Positions 55,734-64,000 of a stretch of 64,000 bases of DNA are shown in pieces. The number at the start of each line of letters is the position of its first letter. The stretch's first letter is position 1. The stretch comes from a gamma proteobacterium symbiont of Taylorina sp. (GTDB lineage: Bacteria > Pseudomonadota > Gammaproteobacteria > GRL18): positions 1 through 64,000 of the forward strand of contig JAHXIV010000015.1 in NCBI GenBank assembly GCA_025655455.1, written 5' to 3'. Both the position numbers and the translations under genes were made by a program. The notes under the pieces were generated by a model. The model did not search any database, was not told where the DNA came from, and was given only the letters and a program-made list of their open reading frames with translations.

Positions 55734-58499
55734 ATGAAAAATTCATATCAAATTAAGATTTCAGGTATATCCTGTGAGCACTGTGTTGCTAAAATAAAAA
55801 AAACAGCCTTATCTGTCAATCAGGTAAAATCGATAGATATTGATCTTGAAAAAGGAGAAGCAACCGTTTCTGGTGGTTTGCCTCATGAGCTTATTAAAGT
55901 CATTACTGAATTAGGTTATCCCAGTGAACCCATAGCCAATATTCCTGAAAGTTGTACTGTCAATAACAATGAAACAAGTCATGATGAAACTAAAATCACT
56001 CTGAATCATATGCTTGTAAATAAAGAGGCTATAGAGAAAAATAGCTATATTATCAGTATTGAGGATATGACCTGCTCCAGCTGTGTGTCAAGGGTAGAAA
56101 AATCAATTTTAGCTGTAGCAGGAGTGATTGAAGCTTCTGTTAATTTATTGGAAAAAACAGCACTGGTTTTAGGTGGTGAACCGCAACAGGTGGTTGATGC
56201 TATTATTGATCAGGGATATAAGGCACGTTTGTTAGAAAAACAAAGTCAAAGTAACCATTATCAACTGAATATTACTGGATCGACTAAACAACAGATTAGC
56301 GATGTTTTATCAGCCGCTGAAGCGATTGAGGAGCTGAGTTTTATAGAAACTTCGGCTGAAAATCAAATACAGCTGCAATTAACCACATCCTTACATCCTG
56401 CACAACTATTAGTGTTATTAAAACAAGCCGATATTCAAGCCGACATTAACGAACAATATGAAGATCCTTATGCAGATCAAGCACGTCAAAGTAAAATTGA
56501 AATAAGACAATCCTGGATTCGAGCTATTTTTGCAGGTGTCGTTGGTGCAGGTTTAATGATTTCTGAACGCATGGATATTTTACCAAAATTAAATGCAACG
56601 GCTGAAATTTCTGGTATAAATACACAACTCTTTTGGTTTGTTATTGCCCTGGTCTGTTTATTTACCATGTGGTTTAGTGGACGTAATTATTATATTACCG
56701 CTATTAAACAGGCCAGACATCGTTCTGCTAATATGGATACTCTGGTGGCTTTAGGCACTTCTGCCGCCTGGTTGTCTTCAATGTTGATTATTATTGATCC
56801 TGAATTTATTCCTGGTGGTGGACATCTGTATTTAGATGCAGGGGTTATTATTCTGGCCTTTTTACAATTTGGACATGCACTTGAGATTCAGGCAAAACGT
56901 ACTACCAGTGAATCCATTGCCAGTATTATTGAGTTAGCACCTAAAACTGCCCGGGTAGTTTATGATAATACCGAGGTACAACTCCCTGTTTCATTATTAC
57001 AATTGGGAGATATTATCCGAGTTAAACCTGGTGAACGAATCCCTGTTGATGGAATACTAGTCAGTGGTACATCGAATGTGGATGAATCAATGTTAACAGG
57101 TGAACCATTGCCTGTTAGTAAAAAGGCAGGAGATGATGTCACGGGAGCCACCATTAATAAAATGGGTAGTTTTAGTTTTAAAGTTAAAAAACTGGGGGAT
57201 GATACAACACTATCTCATATTATTAATATGGTGAAACAGGCACAAATGACCAAACCTGAAATTGGTCGTATTGTGGACAAAATTGCCTCACTATTTGTGC
57301 CTATTGTTATTAGTATTGCTATTGTTACTTTTTTTATCTGGTTTTTTGTCGGTCCACAACCTCAACTCGCCTATGCCTTAACCGCAGGAATTGCTGTATT
57401 GGTGATCGCTTGTCCCTGTGCTTTAGGTTTGGCAACACCTATTGCTATCATGATGGGTACCAGCAAGGCGGCACAATTGAATATATTGATAAAAAACAGT
57501 GATGCTCTGCAAACAGCCAGTCAATTAAGCCATGTAGTTGTTGATAAAACAGGAACGCTTACGCAAGGCAAACCGACGGTGACCGATATTATCGTCAATA
57601 CTGAACTTAATCCAACATTAAATGTCAATCAGCAAAGTATTTTACAACTGGCTGCTTCGCTTGAACAAAACTCTGAACATCCTCTGGCACAAGCTATATT
57701 ACATGCTGCTAAAGAAACCACTCTGCTGGAAGTAAAACAGTTTTTGGCCATAGAGGCTCGTGGTGTTCAGGCAGCAATTATGGAGCAACCGGTGTTGTTA
57801 GGTAATATACAATTTATGATGGAAAATAAAATTGTGATTAATGCTGATATGAAAAGACAGGCAGAGCAATTAGCTGAATCTGCTGCTACTCCGATCTGGC
57901 TTGCCAGAAATGGAGAGTTATGGGGCTTGATGGGCTTAAAAGATCCTCTTCGAAATGATACGATGAAATCAATTAAAGCTTTGCAAAACCAAAATATTAG
58001 CGTGGTTATGTGTTCAGGAGATACTAAAAAAACTGCACAGGCAGTAGCAACAGAACTGGGTATTGTAAATGTGCATAGTGAAGTAACACCTGAAGACAAA
58101 CTTGGTGTAATAAAAGAATTACAGGCACAAGGTTATAAAGTGGGTATGGTGGGTGACGGGGTAAATGATGCACCTGCATTAGCCCAGGCAGATACGGGCT
58201 TTGCCATTGGTAGTGGTACGGATGTAGCCATTGAAAATGCCGATATAACCCTTGCTGGTAATTCATTGATGAATGTCAGTACAGCGATTGCCATATCAAC
58301 TGAGACCATTAAAAATATCAAACAAAACCTGTTTGGTGCCTTTATTTATAATGTGATTGGTATTCCACTGGCAGCAGGTGTATTTTATCCGCTGACAGGT
58401 TGGTTGCTTGCTCCTGCTTTTGCCAGTGCAGCCATGGCAATGTCATCAGTCACTGTGGTTGCCAATGCTAATCGCTTACGTTTTTTTAAAGCACCATAA
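55734..58499 (+). CDS. copA: Copper-translocating P1B-type ATPase (CopA)
   Basis: The 921-residue inner-membrane ATPase exports Cu(I). Two N-terminal heavy-metal-associated domains have C-x-x-C ([10 protein letters not shown] near 13-16, [10 protein letters not shown] near 115-119), and a third degenerate unit follows (about 175-240) without its cysteines. Then come the transmembrane helices with the CPC ion site ([13 protein letters not shown]), the phosphorylation motif [10 protein letters not shown], the HP motif [10 protein letters not shown], and the hinge [14 protein letters not shown]. Length is slightly above the usual 800. It stands alone. Confidence 0.96.
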   Translation: MKNSYQIKISGISCEHCVAKIKKTALSVNQVKSIDIDLEKGEATVSGGLPHELIKVITELGYPSEPIANIPESCTVNNNETSHDETKITLNHMLVNKEAIEKNSYIISIEDMTCSSCVSRVEKSILAVAGVIEASVNLLEKTALVLGGEPQQVVDAIIDQGYKARLLEKQSQSNHYQLNITGSTKQQISDVLSAAEAIEELSFIETSAENQIQLQLTTSLHPAQLLVLLKQADIQADINEQYEDPYADQARQSKIEIRQSWIRAIFAGVVGAGLMISERMDILPKLNATAEISGINTQLFWFVIALVCLFTMWFSGRNYYITAIKQARHRSANMDTLVALGTSAAWLSSMLIIIDPEFIPGGGHLYLDAGVIILAFLQFGHALEIQAKRTTSESIASIIELAPKTARVVYDNTEVQLPVSLLQLGDIIRVKPGERIPVDGILVSGTSNVDESMLTGEPLPVSKKAGDDVTGATINKMGSFSFKVKKLGDDTTLSHIINMVKQAQMTKPEIGRIVDKIASLFVPIVISIAIVTFFIWFFVGPQPQLAYALTAGIAVLVIACPCALGLATPIAIMMGTSKAAQLNILIKNSDALQTASQLSHVVVDKTGTLTQGKPTVTDIIVNTELNPTLNVNQQSILQLAASLEQNSEHPLAQAILHAAKETTLLEVKQFLAIEARGVQAAIMEQPVLLGNIQFMMENKIVINADMKRQAEQLAESAATPIWLARNGELWGLMGLKDPLRNDTMKSIKALQNQNISVVMCSGDTKKTAQAVATELGIVNVHSEVTPEDKLGVIKELQAQGYKVGMVGDGVNDAPALAQADTGFAIGSGTDVAIENADITLAGNSLMNVSTAIAISTETIKNIKQNLFGAFIYNVIGIPLAAGVFYPLTGWLLAPAFASAAMAMSSVTVVANANRLRFFKAP

Positions 58500-59826
<1,327 letters not shown>

Positions 59827-59851
59827 TGTTTTTTATAGTTAAAAGAACTAC

Positions 59852-61006
59852 ATGATCCCATACGCCAGACAATCTATCTCAGAAAATGACATTGATGCAG
59901 TTGTAAAAGTTTTACGCTCCGATTTTATTACCCAGGGGCCTGTTGTTACACAATTTGAAAGAGCGGTGTCACATTATTGCTCCAGCCAATATTCTATTGC
60001 GGTCAGTAATGGAACTGCAGCATTACATCTGGCCTGTCTGGCATTAGGTGTTTCATCAGATGATATTGTCTGGACCTCCCCGAATACCTTTGCTGCATCG
60101 GCCAACTGTGCTTTGTACTGTGGTGCAGAGATAGATTTTGTTGATATCGATCCCGATACTTATAATATCAGTGTTGCAGCATTGAAGATTAAACTTCAAT
60201 GGGCTGAAAAAAATACATGCTTGCCCAAAGTTCTTATTGCTGTTCACTTTGCAGGCCAATGCTGTGAAATGAAAGAGATTAAAGCTTTATCTGAGCGGTA
60301 TGGCTTTAAGATTATTGAGGATGCAGCCCATGCTCTGGGTGGGGATTATCTGGATCAAAAGATTGGATCCTGTCGCTATTCTGATATTACAATTTTCAGC
60401 TTCCACCCGGCAAAGATGATTACCAGCGGCGAAGGCGGGATGCTTTTAACCAACGTTGCTGATTTGGCAGCTTCTATAGAACTATTAGCTACCCATGGTA
60501 TTACCAAAGACTCAGAACTCATGACTTTGGCAAGCCATGGAGACTGGTATTATCAGCAATTAAAACTGGGTTTTAATTATCGTATCACTGACTTTCAGGC
60601 AGCATTAGGATTATCACAATTACAACGTCTGGATGAATTTGTGAAGAAACGCCGTCAATTGGTTCAATACTACAATGATAAATTGGCAGAGCTGCCGCTA
60701 ACAACACCCTGGCAGCATCCGGATAGTCAATCTTGTTGGCATCTTTATGTGATTCGTTTGGATTTAGATAGGATAGGCAAAACCAGAAAAGAAGTGTTTG
60801 ATCAACTTCGCTTATCAGATATTGGTGTTCATGTTCACTATATCCCGGTTCATACTCAACCGTATTATCAGCAGCTTGGTTTTAAATGGGGAGACTTCCC
60901 TGAAAGTGAAAATTATTATAAAGAGGTATTAACGCTGCCTCTCTATGTTGATTTAACAGAATCAAATATCGACTATATCATACAAAAAATAAGAGAGGTA
61001 ATATGA
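59852..61006 (+). CDS. pseC: UDP-4-amino-4,6-dideoxy-L-AltNAc transaminase PseC
   Basis: The 384-residue PLP enzyme of the DegT/DnrJ/EryC1 class aminates the PseB product. Visible are the substrate loop SNGTAALHLACLALG, DAAHALGGDY, and the Schiff-base Lys in TIFSFHPAKMITSGEGGML, with HGITKDSELM and GFNYRITDFQAALGLSQL. It follows pseB by 25 bases and overlaps pseF by 4 bases. Confidence 0.95.
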   Translation: MIPYARQSISENDIDAVVKVLRSDFITQGPVVTQFERAVSHYCSSQYSIAVSNGTAALHLACLALGVSSDDIVWTSPNTFAASANCALYCGAEIDFVDIDPDTYNISVAALKIKLQWAEKNTCLPKVLIAVHFAGQCCEMKEIKALSERYGFKIIEDAAHALGGDYLDQKIGSCRYSDITIFSFHPAKMITSGEGGMLLTNVADLAASIELLATHGITKDSELMTLASHGDWYYQQLKLGFNYRITDFQAALGLSQLQRLDEFVKKRRQLVQYYNDKLAELPLTTPWQHPDSQSCWHLYVIRLDLDRIGKTRKEVFDQLRLSDIGVHVHYIPVHTQPYYQQLGFKWGDFPESENYYKEVLTLPLYVDLTESNIDYIIQKIREVI

Positions 61007-61692
61007 ACTTAGCTGTCATTCCTGCCCGGGGCGGGAGTAAGCGTATCCCTAAAAAAAATATTAAAAACTTCATGGGTAAACCCATTATGGCTTACTCAAT
61101 AGAAGCGGCCTTAAACAGTCAATTATTTGATGAGGTGATTGTTTCCACTGATGATGAAGAAATTGCTGAAGTTGCAAAGCAATATGGCGCTGATGTACCT
61201 TTTATGCGTCCTGAGGAATTAGCCGATGATTTTACGGGGACGACACCAGTTGTTCAGCAGGCTGCTCACTGGTTTACACATAATGGGAAAAAGCCCGATT
61301 ATATTTGTTGTATTTATTCAACGTCACCATTTATACAAATTAACTATCTTCAGGCAGGTCTGGAAAAATTAAAAACAATCGATCAAGGTAGTGTTGCTTC
61401 ATTTACTAGTTTTCCTTTTCCGATACAACGTGCACAAAAAATAAATGAAAAGGGCAATATGACCCCCTTTTATCCTGAATTTATGCCCTGTCGTTCACAG
61501 GATCTGGAAGAAGCTTATCATGATGCTGGTCAATTCTATTGGTGGACCGAGCAATCTCTCAGTCAGGGTGCTAAGGAAAATGCAGCGATTATATTACCGC
61601 GCTATCTTGTTCAGGATATTGATACGTTGGAAGATTGGAAACGTGCAGAGCTTATGTATCAGGCAATGACTTTGTCAGAAAATAATGAATAA
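61003..61692 (+). CDS. pseF: Pseudaminic acid cytidylyltransferase PseF
   Basis: The 229-residue enzyme activates pseudaminic acid as CMP-Pse. The N-terminal NLAVIPARGGSKRIPKKNIK is the CTP-binding signature, with STDDEEIAEVAKQYGADVPF, and the family-specific YHDAGQFYWW. It starts within the last codons of pseC (ATGA overlap). Confidence 0.95.
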   Translation: MNLAVIPARGGSKRIPKKNIKNFMGKPIMAYSIEAALNSQLFDEVIVSTDDEEIAEVAKQYGADVPFMRPEELADDFTGTTPVVQQAAHWFTHNGKKPDYICCIYSTSPFIQINYLQAGLEKLKTIDQGSVASFTSFPFPIQRAQKINEKGNMTPFYPEFMPCRSQDLEEAYHDAGQFYWWTEQSLSQGAKENAAIILPRYLVQDIDTLEDWKRAELMYQAMTLSENNE

Positions 61693-61748
61693 AATTGATA
61701 AAACATGGAATTTTTTATTGTTTTAAAATTTATTAAGAAGATAAGAGA

Positions 61749-62810
61749 ATGACTGGAAAACAAATCATTAATATTGCCGGAACTGAAATTGGAGAACATC
61801 GCAAGCCTTTTATAGTAGCAGAGCTTTCAGGTAATCATCAGCAGGATTTTTCTCTGGCTGAAAAAATGATTGAAAAAGCGGCTGGAGCAGGAGCTGATGC
61901 TGTCAAACTGCAAACCTATACCCCTGACACCATGACGTTTAATCTGCAAAATGATGATTTTGTGATTGCTGAAACAGATAGTCTATGGCATGGTCAGAAT
62001 CTCTATGATTTATACGCTAAGGCAGCCACTCCCTGGGAATGGCATGAATCTTTGTTCCAAAAAGCCCGTTCACTGGGAATGATAGCCTTTAGTTCTCCCT
62101 TTGATGAATCAGCAGTAGATTTTCTTGAATCTCTGAATGTGCCCTGTTATAAAATTGCTTCATTTGAAAATAATGATATTCCCCTGATAAAAAAAGTCGC
62201 TATGACGGGTAAACCGGTGATTGTTTCGACCGGCATGGCGAGTTTATCAGAAATTGATGCATTACTTGGAACCATATATGAGACAGGCAATGATCAGGTG
62301 ATACTGCTAAAGTGTACCAGTAATTACCCTGCAGATGCATCGGATAGTAATCTGGCTACTATTGTTCATATGAAACAAACCTTTGACTGCCCGGTTGGCT
62401 TATCCGATCATTCAACCGGTATTGGTGTTTCTTTGGCTGGCGTTGCTTTGGGTGCTTGCCTTATTGAAAAGCACTTTGTTCTTGATCGCAGCAAAGGCGG
62501 TGTTGACAGTGATTTTTCTATTGAACCGGAAGAGTTAAAGTTATTAGTCAGTGAAACTAAAAAGATTCCTCCTGCAATTGGTCGTATTTGCTATGGGGGA
62601 ACAAAAAATGAGCAACAGTCCAAAAATTACCGACGTTCAATTTATGCCAGTGAAGACATCAGCAAGGGAGAACTATTTAATCAGCATAATATCCGTATAA
62701 TAAGACCAGGCTTTGGTCTACAGCCCAAATATTATGAAGATGTTGTAGGGAGAAAAGCCAGTAAAGCAATCGCAAAAGGAACCCCGCTGGACTGGAACCT
62801 TATTGAATGA
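61749..62810 (+). CDS. pseI: Pseudaminic acid synthase PseI
   Basis: The 353-residue enzyme condenses the altrose derivative with PEP to form pseudaminic acid. A NeuB-type TIM barrel (FIVAELSGNHQQDFSLAEKM, then AVKLQTYTPDTM and LLKCTSNYPA, LSDHSTGIGVSLAGVALGAC, IEKHFVLDRS) is followed by an SAF/antifreeze-like domain (YRRSIYASEDISKGELFNQH). The AELSGNH signature fits PseI. It lies 56 bases after pseF. Confidence 0.95.
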   Translation: MTGKQIINIAGTEIGEHRKPFIVAELSGNHQQDFSLAEKMIEKAAGAGADAVKLQTYTPDTMTFNLQNDDFVIAETDSLWHGQNLYDLYAKAATPWEWHESLFQKARSLGMIAFSSPFDESAVDFLESLNVPCYKIASFENNDIPLIKKVAMTGKPVIVSTGMASLSEIDALLGTIYETGNDQVILLKCTSNYPADASDSNLATIVHMKQTFDCPVGLSDHSTGIGVSLAGVALGACLIEKHFVLDRSKGGVDSDFSIEPEELKLLVSETKKIPPAIGRICYGGTKNEQQSKNYRRSIYASEDISKGELFNQHNIRIIRPGFGLQPKYYEDVVGRKASKAIAKGTPLDWNLIE

Positions 62811-62820
62811 GAAAAGTTGC

Positions 62821-63807
62821 ATGAAGCGAATCCTGTTCAGACTGGATTCCGGGAGTCGAATGGGGCTGGGGCATTTAATGCGTTCAAAAACATTGGCGGA
62901 TGCGTTTGATTTTGAACAAATACAATGTCACTTTGCAGTCAAAGAGATACATTCATCCACGGCACTTGAACCGCATGTTGTACATTATCTGGAAAATGAA
63001 GAAAGTTTTCTCAGCCTGATTGAAGCAGGGGACTATCAGACAGTTATTGTTGATCATTATGATTACACTTCAGATATGCTGCAGCAGATTAAATCTCTGA
63101 CAAAGGTCTTAATTATCCTTGATGATGAATGTAATCGAGGAAATTTATATGCAGATATTATTATCAATTCTGTTACATTGGCTACACAATTACCTTATCA
63201 GAAATATGCTGCGGAGGCTGAATTATTATTAGGTTCAAATTATGTACTGCTGCGTAATGAATTCGTGAATTGTCGTTTAGTAGACTATGTGGACAGAAAA
63301 AAAATAGTGATCACCTTTGGTGGCTCAGATATGAAAAATCTGACTCTTCCCCTATTAAAAAAACTGCCTGATACAGAGCTGATAAAACAAGCAATTGTTG
63401 TTGTAACCGGGGCAGGTTGTCAAAGGATAAATGAAATCAATAGCTTCTGTAAGCAATATTCAATAGAACATCGGCATAACGAAGCACAGATGGAAAAACT
63501 CTTCTCACAGGCAAAAATGGCCATCTCTGCAGCGGGTTCCACGGTGTTTGAATTAGCACGATGTGGTGTGCCTGCTGTATTTTCAGTGATTGCAGATAAT
63601 CAGTTATTGTCAATGTCTGAACATGAACAGCAAGGATGGTGTGTTAAAGTGGATTGCAGAAAACATAATAATGTGGCTGAGATTATTGATAAAGCCTGTA
63701 AAATGCTGAACGACCCTGGACTTGGAGCCATGAGTGCCCATGCAAGATTGCTGGTGGATGGTAATGGAGCACAAAATGTTGCAAAACATATTGAAAGGAA
63801 AATATAA
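62821..63807 (+). CDS. pseG: UDP-2,4-diacetamido-2,4,6-trideoxy-altropyranose hydrolase PseG
   Basis: The 328-residue hydrolase removes UDP to free the sugar for PseI. GT-B-type features are RLDSGSRMGLGHLMRSKTLA at the start, VDHYDYTSDML, VITFGGSDMKN, and SAAGSTVFELARCGVPAVF for the nucleotide-binding half. ATG 62821 is chosen; an in-frame TTG at 62803 would overlap pseI by 8 bases. Confidence 0.92.
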   Translation: MKRILFRLDSGSRMGLGHLMRSKTLADAFDFEQIQCHFAVKEIHSSTALEPHVVHYLENEESFLSLIEAGDYQTVIVDHYDYTSDMLQQIKSLTKVLIILDDECNRGNLYADIIINSVTLATQLPYQKYAAEAELLLGSNYVLLRNEFVNCRLVDYVDRKKIVITFGGSDMKNLTLPLLKKLPDTELIKQAIVVVTGAGCQRINEINSFCKQYSIEHRHNEAQMEKLFSQAKMAISAAGSTVFELARCGVPAVFSVIADNQLLSMSEHEQQGWCVKVDCRKHNNVAEIIDKACKMLNDPGLGAMSAHARLLVDGNGAQNVAKHIERKI

Positions 63808-63887
63808 CTATCATTTGTTTTAATTATTGATGAATCCGTGAGGGTTTATAACTGAGTGATAACATTAAATTTGTATCCTGAGGTATC

Positions 63888-64000
63888 ATGAGAAATTATA
63901 TTGTTGCAACATTAAAAAGCTGGAATATTGAACAATATCAGCATTTGATTCAAAAAATGCCGGGCAACTGGTATTTGATGGATTCTCCCGAACAACTGAG
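63888..64000 (+). CDS. Formyltransferase-like protein (partial, runs off the window)
   Basis: Only the first 37 codons are visible (MRNYIVATLKSWNIEQYQHL, then KMPGNWYLMDSPEQL). This start resembles the methionyl-tRNA-formyltransferase-like enzymes encoded in pseudaminic and legionaminic gene clusters, which may N-formylate a sugar. TGAGG precedes the ATG. The acetyltransferase PseH is not seen and may lie further on. The call is tentative. Confidence 0.5.
   Translation, partial: MRNYIVATLKSWNIEQYQHLIQKMPGNWYLMDSPEQL

Overview
The window is chromosomal DNA from an AT-rich gammaproteobacterium. The order ruvC-ruvA-ruvB-ybgC-tolQRAB-pal-cpoB-tRNA is typical of that class. A DsrS-like protein, a trifunctional siroheme synthase (CysG) and several small unnamed genes around them suggest a sulfur-oxidising lineage using the reverse dissimilatory sulfite reductase pathway. 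The dsr operon itself is not in view, so this is inference. No species can be named from the sequence alone.

Layout. 1-2.2 kb: histone-deacetylase-like amidohydrolase, PqiA-like membrane protein, SMR efflux protein. 2.6-6.7 kb: a two-gene Aer-like PAS/chemoreceptor pair with a CZB zinc domain, a small beta-barrel-like protein and a response regulator whose receiver lacks its phospho-acceptor. 7-18.7 kb: PKHD hydroxylase, then a long set of mostly co-directional genes (Sel1 proteins, MoxR ATPase plus VWA/metallopeptidase partner, DsrS, glutaredoxin, CysG, unnamed small proteins, DUF2461). 18.9-24.8 kb: hybrid histidine kinase, LuxR-type response regulator, outer-membrane protein, START-domain protein. 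25-28.4 kb: a 1160-residue probable PPi-dependent PEP carboxykinase. 28.8-30.1 kb: a cytosine DNA methyltransferase inactivated by an internal deletion. 30.3-38.3 kb: Holliday-junction and Tol-Pal operons and tRNA-Lys(UUU).

From tRNA-Lys to about 55 kb lies an accessory, decaying region: an Abi/HEPN defence gene, unnamed genes, a broken C13/caspase-like protease, two integrase fragments, partial gene duplicates, two tandem collagen-like secreted proteins with pseudopilin-like tails, a broken HD-GYP/hemerythrin gene, a nucleotidyltransferase and small lipoproteins. At 55-58.5 kb are a cold-shock gene with a long leader and a CopA-type copper ATPase. At 58.8-64 kb a pseudaminic acid operon (pseB, C, F, I, G) runs off the end into a probable formyltransferase.

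The most notable items are the collagen-like/pseudopilin-like protein pair, the MoxR-VWA-DsrS-CysG neighbourhood, the probable PPi-type PEPCK, and the many precise scars (deletions, fusions, partial duplicates) that show ongoing decay. Small inverted-repeat elements, including two copies of a GGGGTCAGAGTCAAA-type repeat, are scattered between genes.
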